The position numbers and the translations under genes are program-made. From the NCBI RefSeq assembly GCF_010725885.1, contig NZ_AP022600.1, positions 372,001 to 436,000 on the forward strand: 64,000 nucleotides of DNA. The letters are read 5' to 3'. Source of the DNA: Mycolicibacterium tokaiense. GTDB lineage: Bacteria; Actinomycetota; Actinomycetes; Mycobacteriales; Mycobacteriaceae. The notes beneath the pieces are model-generated. The model made no database searches. It worked only from the letters and a program-made list of their open reading frames with translations, and was not told the origin of the DNA. Below, one piece after another: positions 29,149 through 37,443 of this stretch; the first letter of the stretch is position 1; every line of letters starts with the position of its first letter.

Positions 29149-30614
29149 TGCCTGCGGTGGTCGACCGCCGGACGTTCGTGCGGATGACCGCGCTCTCCTG
29201 CCTGGCCGTGGCGGCCTGTGCCCAGGTGAACACACGACCGGTCGCAGGAACTCCCCCCGATGTGATCGACGAGGCGGAGGCGGCACGGCCGCACACCGGC
29301 CGGACCGTCACCGCGACGCTGACAGCACAGCCCACCACGATCGATCTCGGTGGGCCGGTGGTCCACACGCTGGCGTACGGCGACAGCATCCCGGGTCGGT
29401 TGATCAGGGCTGATGTCGGCGATGACCTCGCGGTCACCGTCACCAACCGGCTGGACCAGCCCACGTCGGTGCACTGGCATGGCATCGCGCTGCGCAACGA
29501 CATGGACGGCGCGGAACCGGCCACCGCCGACATCGCTGTCGGAGAATCCTTCACCTACCGCTTCTCGGCGCCCCATTCGGGCACCTACTGGGCCCACCCG
29601 CACACCGGCCTGCAGGCCGACCACGGGTTGTACGTCCCGGTGATCATCGACGACCCACGGGAACCGGCCCGCTACGACGTGGAATGGATTGTCGTCACCG
29701 ACGATTGGACCGACGGCGCGGGAAGGTCACCTCAGGCGATCTATGACCAGTTGCGCGGCGGCATGCCGGCCATGGGGTCCGCAAGGATGGGTGGCGGCAC
29801 CAGCCCCCTGCTGGGCGGCGACGCCGGTGATGTCGTGTACCCGTACTACGTGCTGAACGGACGCATTCCCGAGGCACCGAGCACACTGCGCGCCCGACCA
29901 GGCCAACGCATCCGTATCCGGTTGATCAACGCCGGCTCAGATACCGCGTTCCGGATCGCTCTGGCGGGACATTCGATGACGGTCACGCACACCGACGGGT
30001 ATCCGGTCGTGCCCAGGGACGTTGACGCAGTCCTGCTCGGGATGGGGGAACGCGTCGACGTGATCGTGACCGCCGGCGACGGCGTGTTCCCCCTGGTGGC
30101 GTCGGCGGAGGGCAAGAACGCGATGGCGCGGGCCCTGCTGGTCACCGGAACGGGCAGCGCACCCGGTGCCGAATTCCGACCTCGCGAGCTCGAACAGCGC
30201 GTGGGAACCGTCGAGGTGTTCACCTCCACCCCGGAAGAAGGCCTCGGAATCACGGCCGCGGAGGTCACCCTGACGGCGGCTCTCACCGGCGGGATGATGC
30301 ACTACAGCTGGGGCATCAACGGGCGGCCCCACCCCGACAGCCAGCCGCTGAGCATCACCCGCGGGCAGACAGCCGTGCTGACATTCGCCAACCGGACCAT
30401 GATGTGGCATCCGATGCATCTGCACGGGCACACCTTCCAGATGCTCGATGCCGCCGGCGGCCTGAGCGCGCGAAAAGACACCACCATCGTCCGGCCCCGG
30501 CAGGCTGTCAGCGTCGCACTCGTCGCCGACAATCCTGGCACCTGGATGCTGCACTGCCACAACACCTACCACCAAGAAGCCGGGATGATGACGAGCCTGG
30601 ACTACACCGCCTGA
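29148..30614 (+). CDS. mmcO: Tat-exported lipoprotein multicopper oxidase MmcO
   Basis: 488 residues. The N-terminus has a twin-arginine motif (DRRTFVR) and a lipobox ending at Cys24 (LAVAAC). Copper-binding motifs are complete: VHWHG, AHPHTG, HPMHLHGHTFQM and LHCHNTYHQEAGM, giving T1, T2 and T3 sites. It closely follows the remembered M. tuberculosis MmcO (Rv0846c), a periplasmic cuprous oxidase needed for copper resistance. GTG 29148 overlaps the previous stop. Long Met-rich loops around GGMPAMGSARMGGG fit a cuprous oxidase. In M. tuberculosis the gene lies elsewhere, so this position is lineage-specific. Confidence 0.9.
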   Translation: MPAVVDRRTFVRMTALSCLAVAACAQVNTRPVAGTPPDVIDEAEAARPHTGRTVTATLTAQPTTIDLGGPVVHTLAYGDSIPGRLIRADVGDDLAVTVTNRLDQPTSVHWHGIALRNDMDGAEPATADIAVGESFTYRFSAPHSGTYWAHPHTGLQADHGLYVPVIIDDPREPARYDVEWIVVTDDWTDGAGRSPQAIYDQLRGGMPAMGSARMGGGTSPLLGGDAGDVVYPYYVLNGRIPEAPSTLRARPGQRIRIRLINAGSDTAFRIALAGHSMTVTHTDGYPVVPRDVDAVLLGMGERVDVIVTAGDGVFPLVASAEGKNAMARALLVTGTGSAPGAEFRPRELEQRVGTVEVFTSTPEEGLGITAAEVTLTAALTGGMMHYSWGINGRPHPDSQPLSITRGQTAVLTFANRTMMWHPMHLHGHTFQMLDAAGGLSARKDTTIVRPRQAVSVALVADNPGTWMLHCHNTYHQEAGMMTSLDYTA

Positions 30615-30664
30615 CCACGGCTTCGGCCTGCCACTCGTTACCCGCGACGCGCTAGTGTCAGGAC

Positions 30665-31846
30665 ATGTCGGGCGAGTTCGCGGTCGTGCTGGCCGCCGCG
30701 CTGCTACTGGTCGCGGCGTTGGCCGCCGTCCTGGTGGTGCGGACCCGGCGGGTGGTCACCACCCCCACCGAGCGGGCCGTGCACGCCGCGCTGCACACCG
30801 CCTCGCTGGCCGCCAGGGCGCTGCGGCAGGGGCTGGACGCCGACTCGGCCGAGACCGCGGTGCCGTACCTGCGTGACCTCACCGGCGCCGATGCGGTGGC
30901 CCTCTACGACAGCGACGGCAACCGGCTGGCCCGCGACGGCGCCATCTGGTCGGCCGCCCTCGATGACCGCTGCGACCGCGCCGCCCATGCGTCGCTGTCG
31001 GGTCAGCGCCGGGTTCTCGACGGTGCCGACCTGCCCGCGCTGATCGCGCAGCCACTGTCCCCGGAGGACGGCGGCACCATCGGCGTCCTGGTGGTGGTGA
31101 CCGCCGCTGCACCCGGACCGGGCATGCTGGGTGCCGTCGGCGAAGTGGCCCGCTACGCCGCGAGCCAACTGGAACTCGCCGAACTCGATGCGTCGCGGGC
31201 CCGGCTGGACCGCGCCGAGGTGCTGGCGCTGCGCGCGCAGATCAGCCCGCACTTCGTCTACAACGCGCTCAACACCATCGCCTCGTTCGTGCGCACCGAT
31301 CCCGACCGAGCCCGTGAGCTGATCCTCGATTTCGCCGACTTCACCCGCTACTCGTTCCGGGCGGCCGGGCCCTACACCGTACTGGCCGACGAACTGCGCA
31401 ACATCGACCGCTACCTGACCCTGGAGCGGGCCCGCTTCGGCACCGCACTCGACGTCAAGCTGCAGGTAGCCCCCGAGGTGCTCAACGTCGTCGTCCCCTT
31501 CCTGGCCCTACAACCCTTGGTGGAGAACGCCGTTCGGCACGGCCTGGCCGGACAGCGCGGCGGCACCATCACCCTCGTTGCCACCGACGAGGGCATCGAC
31601 ACCGTCATCACCGTCGAGGACGACGGCGTGGGCATGGACCCCGAGGCGCTGCGCTCGGCCCACGCCGACGCCCTGGGCCCCGACGCCAGCGGCGACCACA
31701 GTGCGCATGTCGGCCTGACCAATGTCGACCATCGGCTGCGCGCAGCCTTCGGCAACGATTACGGTCTTGTGGTCGAAACCGCGGTCGGGGCGGGCACCAA
31801 GGTGATCATGCGGGTGCCCAAGTTCGCTGCCGGGGTGCACGTGTGA
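30665..31846 (+). CDS. LytS-type sensor histidine kinase
   Basis: 393 residues: one N-terminal membrane helix (VVLAAALLLVAALAAVLVV), a GAF-like domain (~40-160) and a LytS/YehU-type kinase core. The phosphoacceptor is His196 in RAQISPHFVYNALNTIASF; the ATPase boxes are LVENAVRHGL (N) and VEDDGVGM (G1). Start ATG 30665 lies 6 nt after TAGTGT, a leaderless layout. It is followed 16 nt later by the LytTR regulator. Such pairs sit beside acetate/pyruvate-type symporters in actinobacteria and probably control them; the ligand is not evident. Confidence 0.88.
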   Translation: MSGEFAVVLAAALLLVAALAAVLVVRTRRVVTTPTERAVHAALHTASLAARALRQGLDADSAETAVPYLRDLTGADAVALYDSDGNRLARDGAIWSAALDDRCDRAAHASLSGQRRVLDGADLPALIAQPLSPEDGGTIGVLVVVTAAAPGPGMLGAVGEVARYAASQLELAELDASRARLDRAEVLALRAQISPHFVYNALNTIASFVRTDPDRARELILDFADFTRYSFRAAGPYTVLADELRNIDRYLTLERARFGTALDVKLQVAPEVLNVVVPFLALQPLVENAVRHGLAGQRGGTITLVATDEGIDTVITVEDDGVGMDPEALRSAHADALGPDASGDHSAHVGLTNVDHRLRAAFGNDYGLVVETAVGAGTKVIMRVPKFAAGVHV

Positions 31847-31862
31847 TGCGAGAGGACGGCCC

Positions 31863-32627
31863 GTGACCCGGTTGCTGGACGTCCTCGCCGTCGACGACGA
31901 GGCTCCCGCGCTCGACGAGCTGACCTATCTGCTGGGACAACACCCGTGTGTCGGCAACGTCTACGGCGTGGGCGACGCCAATGCGGCACTGCGGGAGCTG
32001 TCCGAACGCCCGCTCGACGCGCTGTTCCTCGACATCAACATGCCGGGGCTGTCCGGCCTGGAACTCGCTGCCGTGCTGGCCAACTTCTCCCACCCGCCCG
32101 CCGTGGTGTTCGTGACCGCGCACGAGGACAAGGCCCTGGCCGCGTTCGAGGTCGGGGCCACCGACTACCTGCTCAAGCCGCTGCGCACCCAGCGACTGGA
32201 CGAGGCGGTGCGCCGGGTGCTGGCCATCCGCACAGCCGAGCCGACCCCGGTGGACGACGGAGACGAGGTGCTGCCGGTGGAACTGGGCGGTGTCACCAAG
32301 CTGGTCCGCCGCGACAGCATCGGCTGGGTGGAGGCCGAGGGGGACTACGCCCGGCTGCATTCATCGTCGGGCTCGCATCTGGTGCGGATACCGCTGTCCA
32401 CCCTGGAAACCCGTTGGCGCAACCGCGGATTCCAGCGTGTGCACCGGTCCTACCTAGTGTCGCTGCACCTGGTCACCGGGTTGCGCAGCACCGACGGCGG
32501 CGTGCTGGTCCGGGTGGGCGCCAACGGCGAGTCCCCGGCGGTGGAGCTGCCGGTCAGCCGCCGGCAGACCCGGGAACTGCGCGACCGGTTGGTCCGCGGT
32601 CCGATGCGCAACTTCCGCGATGAGTGA
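31863..32627 (+). CDS. LytTR-family response regulator
   Basis: 254 residues. Receiver domain with acidic pair DDE, phospho-Asp57 in LFLDINMPGLSG, Thr in FVTAHEDKAL and Lys in YLLKPLRTQRL. The C-terminal LytTR DNA-binding domain (~140-240) shows SIGWVEAEGDYARLHSSSG and FQRVHRSYLVSL. Start GTG 31863. Its end overlaps the next ORF by 8 nt, so this two-component system is in one operon with the small membrane protein and symporter. Confidence 0.9.
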   Translation: MTRLLDVLAVDDEAPALDELTYLLGQHPCVGNVYGVGDANAALRELSERPLDALFLDINMPGLSGLELAAVLANFSHPPAVVFVTAHEDKALAAFEVGATDYLLKPLRTQRLDEAVRRVLAIRTAEPTPVDDGDEVLPVELGGVTKLVRRDSIGWVEAEGDYARLHSSSGSHLVRIPLSTLETRWRNRGFQRVHRSYLVSLHLVTGLRSTDGGVLVRVGANGESPAVELPVSRRQTRELRDRLVRGPMRNFRDE

Positions 32628-33000
32628 GCCGACGCCGCGGCGCGAGCGCATCGTGCTGGCCCACCGCCGCGGCGCGCGGATGGTGCGCACCCGGGTGGAG
32701 GTGCAGGAGCAGACCGAGGTGGGTGATGCCCTGGTCCGCGGGCTGGTGCGCGCACAGCTCGGGCTGGCGCTGCGGCTGGCCGCCGTGGTGGTCACGGTCA
32801 TCGTGGCGATCCCCCTGCTGGGCAATGCCTTTCCCGCCTTCGAGCAGTTGACCGTGTTCGGCATCAAGGTCAACTGGCTGATTCTCGGCGCCCTGCTGTA
32901 CCCGATGTTCTACGGCGTGGGCTGGCTCTACGTCCGGTTGGCCGAACAGAGCGAGCGCGACTTCATCGGCATCGTGGACGAAGGGTCCTCCGAACCGTGA
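32620..33000 (+). CDS. small two-helix membrane protein paired with the symporter (DUF485-like role)
   Basis: 126 residues. A basic cytoplasmic N-terminus with ERIVLAHRRGARMVRTRVEV precedes two membrane helices (LGLALRLAAVVVTVIVAIPL; INWLILGALLYPMFYGVGWL). It overlaps both neighbours (8 nt upstream; GTGA downstream). Its place directly before a solute:sodium symporter is the same as DUF485 proteins with ActP/MctC, and the second helix plus YVRLAEQSERDF resembles them, so it is probably an accessory subunit. Confidence 0.75.
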   Translation: MSEPTPRRERIVLAHRRGARMVRTRVEVQEQTEVGDALVRGLVRAQLGLALRLAAVVVTVIVAIPLLGNAFPAFEQLTVFGIKVNWLILGALLYPMFYGVGWLYVRLAEQSERDFIGIVDEGSSEP

Positions 33001-34706
33001 ACGCGCTCACCCCGCTGACCGCTTTCGCATTGGTGGCCGCTGCGCTGGCCACGGTGCTGGTGGGCGCTTATGGCGGCCGGTTGTCCCGCACCACCTCGGA
33101 CTTCCTGGTGGCCTCGCGCACCGTCGGCTCCCGCTGGAACGCCGCGGCGATCTCGGGTGAATACCTCTCGGCCGCATCGTTTCTCGGGGTGGCCGGACTG
33201 GTGGCCAAGTACGGGGCCGACGCCCTCTGGTACCCCATCGGCTTCACCGCCGGATACCTGGGACTGTTGCTGTTCGTCGCCGCCCCGCTGCGCCGCTCCG
33301 GTGCGTACACGGTGCCGGATTTCGCCGAATTCCGGCTGGGGTCACGGCGATTGCGCACCGTCGCGATGCTGGTGGTGGTGGTGATCTGTGTGTTCTACCT
33401 GGTGCCGCAGTACCAGGGCGCCGGCCTGACCCTGAACATCCTGCTGGGGTTACCGGTGTGGATCGGACCGGTGGCCGTGGGCGCCATCGTGATCGCCAAC
33501 GTGGTGGGCGGCGGCATGCGGTCCATCACGTTCGTGCAGGCATTCCAGTACTGGCTCAAACTGACCGCCATCGCCGTACCCGCGCTGGCCTTGTTAGGGC
33601 TGTTCCTGTCCGACCGGCCCGAGCTGGGTGCACCGGTGCCGCCCACGGTGGCCCAGCAGACCACCGTCACCGTGGACACCGATGTCGTGGTGCAGGTGGA
33701 CGAACCGGCCGGGGTGGCCGTCGACGGCGCGGCGCTGCCGGCGCCGGGACGCTACACCCTGACCGAGGGTTCGGTCATGACGTTGGCGCCGGGAGCGGCG
33801 ACGCCGGTGGTGGCCGGTGCTCCCACCACGGGTGCGGAGTGGATCTCCTCCGGCGGCGGTCTGGGTGGCGATCATCCGCTGTACCAGGTGCTGTCGATCA
33901 TCGTGGCCACTTTCCTGGGCACCATGGGCTTGCCGCATGTGCTGGTGCGCTTTTACACCAACCCCGACGGCCGGGCAGCCCGCCGCACCGCGCTGGCCGT
34001 GATCGCGCTGCTCGCGCTGTTCTATCTCTTCCCCACCCTGCTGGGCGTGTTCGCCCGCCTCTACGTCCCGCAGTTGCTCGTCACCGGCACCGCCGACGCC
34101 GCGGTACTGCTGCTGCCCGACGCGGCGATCGGCGGGGTGATCGGTGCGGGGTTGGCCGCGCTGGTGGCCGCCGGTGCCATCGCCGCCTTCCTCGCGACAT
34201 CCTCGGGGCTGCTGGTGAGCATCGCCGGCGCGCTGTCGACCGATGTGCTGCGGGGCCGCATCCGGGACTTCCGGCTGGCCGCGGTGGTGGGCGGGCTGGT
34301 GCCGATTCCGTTGGCCTTGGCGGCATCCTCACTCGAGCTCTCACGCAGCGTCGGACTGGCCTTCGCCGTGGCGGCTTCCACCCTGTGTCCGCTGCTGGTG
34401 CTGGGCATCTGGTGGCGTGGGCTGACCAGCGCCGGGGCCATCAGCGGGCTGGTGGTCGGCGGGGTGCTCTCCGGTGCGGCCACCACCGTCGCGGTCACCG
34501 GGGGCATCGACGACACCGGCTGGGCGGGCGCACTGATCGGCTACCCCGCGGCGATCACGGTGCCGCTGGCGTTTCTCACCATGATCGTGGTCAGCCGGTT
34601 CACCGCCGCCACCGCGCCGCCGGACGTCGCACGCATCTTCGCTCGCATGCACGTTCCGGAACGCCTGGGCATGGGTGTGGAACGGCTGCCCCGCGATCCC
34701 CGCTGA
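32997..34706 (+). CDS. solute:sodium symporter (acetate/monocarboxylate permease type) with extra outer domain
   Basis: 569 residues, 13 or so membrane helices. SSS hallmarks: SGEYLSAASFLGVAGLVAKY near the N-terminus and FLGTMGLPHVLVRFYTNPDG in the middle, both shared with the second symporter at 35710. Between about residues 205 and 285 lies a hydrophilic ~80-residue insert rich in Thr/Val (VAQQTTVTVDTDVVVQVDEP) that standard ActP lacks and that should face outside. GTG 32997 overlaps the previous stop. The transport substrate, probably a short-chain carboxylate, is inferred from family and neighbours. Confidence 0.85.
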   Translation: MNALTPLTAFALVAAALATVLVGAYGGRLSRTTSDFLVASRTVGSRWNAAAISGEYLSAASFLGVAGLVAKYGADALWYPIGFTAGYLGLLLFVAAPLRRSGAYTVPDFAEFRLGSRRLRTVAMLVVVVICVFYLVPQYQGAGLTLNILLGLPVWIGPVAVGAIVIANVVGGGMRSITFVQAFQYWLKLTAIAVPALALLGLFLSDRPELGAPVPPTVAQQTTVTVDTDVVVQVDEPAGVAVDGAALPAPGRYTLTEGSVMTLAPGAATPVVAGAPTTGAEWISSGGGLGGDHPLYQVLSIIVATFLGTMGLPHVLVRFYTNPDGRAARRTALAVIALLALFYLFPTLLGVFARLYVPQLLVTGTADAAVLLLPDAAIGGVIGAGLAALVAAGAIAAFLATSSGLLVSIAGALSTDVLRGRIRDFRLAAVVGGLVPIPLALAASSLELSRSVGLAFAVAASTLCPLLVLGIWWRGLTSAGAISGLVVGGVLSGAATTVAVTGGIDDTGWAGALIGYPAAITVPLAFLTMIVVSRFTAATAPPDVARIFARMHVPERLGMGVERLPRDPR

Positions 34707-34726
34707 CCCGCGTTGTACCGTCGACC

Positions 34727-35227
34727 GTGCACGAATCCCCCACACCGTTGCAGTTCATCGCCATCGCCCAGGATGATCCCCGAGCCGCACCGCTGCTCGA
34801 TGCGCTGACCTTCGAATACAACTCCCGGTACGGAGCCGGATTGCCCGCCGAGTACCGGGACATGCGGGCCTATCCGGCCGAGGAGTTCGCGCCGCCCGGT
34901 GGGGCACTGATCCTGGCGTTGCTGGACGGAATCACCGTGGCAGGCGGCGCGTTTCGCCGCTACGACGAGACGACGGCGGAGCTCAAGCGGATCTGGACGG
35001 CCTCCGAACACCGGCAGCGCGGGTACGGCAGACTCGTGGTGGCCGAACTGGAACGCCTCGCCCGGCAGCGCGGTTATCGCCGCGTCTATCTGACCACCGG
35101 TCCGAGCCAGCCGGAGGCGGTGGCCTTGTACCTGGCGGCCGGCTACCGGCCGCTGTACGACCGGTCACTGCCCAGCCTCGAGGTGGGCGCGCACCCGTTC
35201 GAGAAGGATCTGGTGGACCCGGCCTGA
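34727..35227 (+). CDS. GNAT-family N-acetyltransferase
   Basis: 166 residues. The acetyl-CoA loop is ELKRIWTASEHRQRGYGRLV (Q/RxxGxG/A), followed by EAVALYLAAGYRPL. Start GTG 34727, 20 nt after the symporter stop, with TACCGT 5 nt upstream. Acceptor unknown. It may control the adjacent acetate metabolism by protein acetylation, but nothing in the sequence shows this. Confidence 0.85.
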   Translation: MHESPTPLQFIAIAQDDPRAAPLLDALTFEYNSRYGAGLPAEYRDMRAYPAEEFAPPGGALILALLDGITVAGGAFRRYDETTAELKRIWTASEHRQRGYGRLVVAELERLARQRGYRRVYLTTGPSQPEAVALYLAAGYRPLYDRSLPSLEVGAHPFEKDLVDPA

Positions 35228-35371
35228 CCGTTCGTCGCCATGGAAGGACCGCTCACCGCACCAGTCCCCTGTTTCACCGGTTCACCTGCGCGAACCCTTC
35301 GGTTGTGACGTGAGTCTCAATAGGCTCACGACTACATGCGGAACACAATCGACCAGTCAGGAGCACCCGCA

Positions 35372-35713
35372 GTGCCCACCACTGATAGCAGGCCGGCGCC
35401 GACCGGCCAAGAATTCATCGCCATGCAGGCGAGCCCTGAATTCCAGGAGCTGCGCAGCAGATTGCGCCGGTTCGTCTTCCCGATGACGGCGTTCTTCCTC
35501 GTCTGGTACGGCCTCTACGTACTGCTGGGCGCCTTCGCCCACGATTTCATGGCCACCAAGGTGTTCGGCGACGTCAACGTCGGACTGCTGATCGGCCTCG
35601 GACAGTTCCTGACCACCTTCGTGATCACCGGTCTGTACGTGCGGTTCGCCAACCGTGAGCTGGATCCGCGCGCCGCCGCCATTCGCGAAGAGCTGGAAGG
35701 GCCGGTCCAGTGA
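35372..35713 (+). CDS. DUF485 membrane protein
   Basis: 113 residues with two membrane helices: FVFPMTAFFLVWYGLYVLLG and VGLLIGLGQFLTTFVITGLY, the classical DUF485 pattern. The cytoplasmic N-terminus contains SPEFQELRSRLRR. GTG 35372 has AGGAG 9 nt upstream; ATG 35336 would add 12 residues. The stop overlaps the symporter start (GTGA). DUF485 proteins accompany ActP/MctC permeases and are thought to be accessory subunits. Confidence 0.88.
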   Translation: MPTTDSRPAPTGQEFIAMQASPEFQELRSRLRRFVFPMTAFFLVWYGLYVLLGAFAHDFMATKVFGDVNVGLLIGLGQFLTTFVITGLYVRFANRELDPRAAAIREELEGPVQ

Positions 35714-37338
35714 ACTATCTGGCAGCAACCGAGACGGTAGGCAACCCCGTCGCCAACATGGCCATCTTCGGCCTCTTCGTCGTCGTGACGATGGTCGTGG
35801 TGATACGGGCCAGCAAGAAGAACGCCACCGCCGCCGAGTTCTTCACCGGCGGCCGCGGCTTCTCGGGTCCGCAGAACGGCGTGGCCATCGCCGGTGACTA
35901 CCTGTCGGCAGCCAGCTTCCTCGGCATCGCCGGCGCCATCGCGGTCTACGGGTACGACGGCTTCCTCTACTCCATCGGGTTCCTGGTGGCGTGGCTGGTG
36001 GCGCTGCTGCTGGTGGCCGAATTACTGCGCAACACCGGCAAATTCACCATGGCGGACGTGCTGAGCTTCCGGCTCAACCAACGCCCGGTCCGGGTGGCGG
36101 CCGCGACCTCGACGCTCACCGTCTCGCTGTTCTACCTGCTGGCCCAGATGGCCGGCGCCGGTGGCCTGGTGGCCCTGCTGATGAACATCAACAGCAAGGG
36201 CGGCCAAGCTCTCGTCATCGCCGTGGTCGGCATCCTGATGATCGTCTACGTCCTGGTCGGCGGCATGAAGGGCACCACCTGGGTCCAGATCATCAAGGCC
36301 GTACTGCTGATCGCCGGCGCCGGCTTCATGACGGTGATGGTGCTGACCAAGTTCGGGCTGAACTTCTCCGAGATCCTCTCCTCCGCCCAGACTGCCATCT
36401 CCGGCGCGACCACCGAAGGTGTGGCCAGCCGCGACGTGTTGGCTCCCGGTGCGCAGTACGGCGGATCGCTGACCAGCCAGATCAACTTCATCTCACTGGC
36501 GCTCGCGCTGGTGCTCGGCACCGCCGGCCTGCCGCACGTGTTGATGCGGTTCTACACCGTGCCCACCGCCAAGGAAGCGCGTCGCAGCGTGGTGTGGGCC
36601 ATCGCGCTGATCGGCGCCTTCTACCTGTTCACCCTGGTGCTCGGCTACGGTGCCGCAGCGCTGGTGGGCCCCGACCGCATCCTCGGCGCCGCCGGCGGCG
36701 TGAACTCCGCCGCGCCGCTGCTGGCTCTGGAGCTGGGCGGTGTGGTGTTGCTCGGCATCATCTCCGCGGTGGCCTTCGCCACCATCCTGGCGGTGGTCGC
36801 GGGGCTGACCATCACCGCCTCGGCGTCGTTCGCCCACGACATCTACGCCTCGGTGCTCAAGTCGCACAAGGTGACCGAGGACGAGCAGGTGAAGGTCTCG
36901 CGGATCACCGCGGTGGTGCTGGGTGTGCTGGCCATCGGGCTGGGCATCCTGGCCAACGGTCAGAACGTGGCGTTCCTGGTGGCCCTGGCCTTCGCCATCG
37001 CCGCGGCGGCCAACCTCCCGACCATCGTCTACTCGCTGTACTGGAAGCGGTTCAACACCCGCGGTGCACTGTGGAGCATGTACGGCGGCCTGATCTCCAC
37101 GCTGGTGCTCATCGTCTTCTCCCCCGCCGTGTCGGGTGCGAAAACATCGATGATTTCGAGTGCGGACTTCTCCTGGTTCCCGTTGGCCAATCCCGGCATC
37201 GTGTCGATCCCGCTGGCGTTCCTGTTGGGCATCATCGGCACGCTGACGTCGAAGGACACCGGCGATCCGGCGGTCAATGCGGAGATGGAGGTGCGGTCGC
37301 TGACCGGTGTCGGCGCGGAAAAGGCGGTAGCGCACTAG
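35710..37338 (+). CDS. actP: cation/acetate symporter ActP/MctC family
   Basis: 542 residues, 13 membrane helices. AGDYLSAASFLGIAGAIAVY, GTAGLPHVLMRFYTVPTAKE and TASASFAHDIYASVLKSHKV are diagnostic of ActP/MctC, which import acetate, pyruvate and propionate with sodium or protons. Start GTG 35710 is coupled to the DUF485 gene; a strong T-run terminator follows. No regulator is directly attached, but the LytS/LytTR pair 4 kb upstream is the obvious candidate. The symbol reflects family only. Confidence 0.9.
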   Translation: MNYLAATETVGNPVANMAIFGLFVVVTMVVVIRASKKNATAAEFFTGGRGFSGPQNGVAIAGDYLSAASFLGIAGAIAVYGYDGFLYSIGFLVAWLVALLLVAELLRNTGKFTMADVLSFRLNQRPVRVAAATSTLTVSLFYLLAQMAGAGGLVALLMNINSKGGQALVIAVVGILMIVYVLVGGMKGTTWVQIIKAVLLIAGAGFMTVMVLTKFGLNFSEILSSAQTAISGATTEGVASRDVLAPGAQYGGSLTSQINFISLALALVLGTAGLPHVLMRFYTVPTAKEARRSVVWAIALIGAFYLFTLVLGYGAAALVGPDRILGAAGGVNSAAPLLALELGGVVLLGIISAVAFATILAVVAGLTITASASFAHDIYASVLKSHKVTEDEQVKVSRITAVVLGVLAIGLGILANGQNVAFLVALAFAIAAAANLPTIVYSLYWKRFNTRGALWSMYGGLISTLVLIVFSPAVSGAKTSMISSADFSWFPLANPGIVSIPLAFLLGIIGTLTSKDTGDPAVNAEMEVRSLTGVGAEKAVAH

Positions 37339-37350
37339 TCATCCCCACCC

Positions 37351-37387
37351 ACGGCGGCGGACCCTCTCCGGTCCGCCGCCGTTTTTT
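37351..37387 (+). terminator. canonical rho-independent terminator after actP
   Basis: 13-bp perfect stem (37351-37363 / 37370-37382, ACGGCGGCGGACC) with loop CTCTCC, followed by a run of T to 37387. The clearest intrinsic terminator in the window. Confidence 0.92.
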
Positions 37388-37443
37388 CTGGGTATGTGCT
37401 GTAGACGGGAAGTACCGCACCTCGCGCCGCGTTGCACCGCAGC

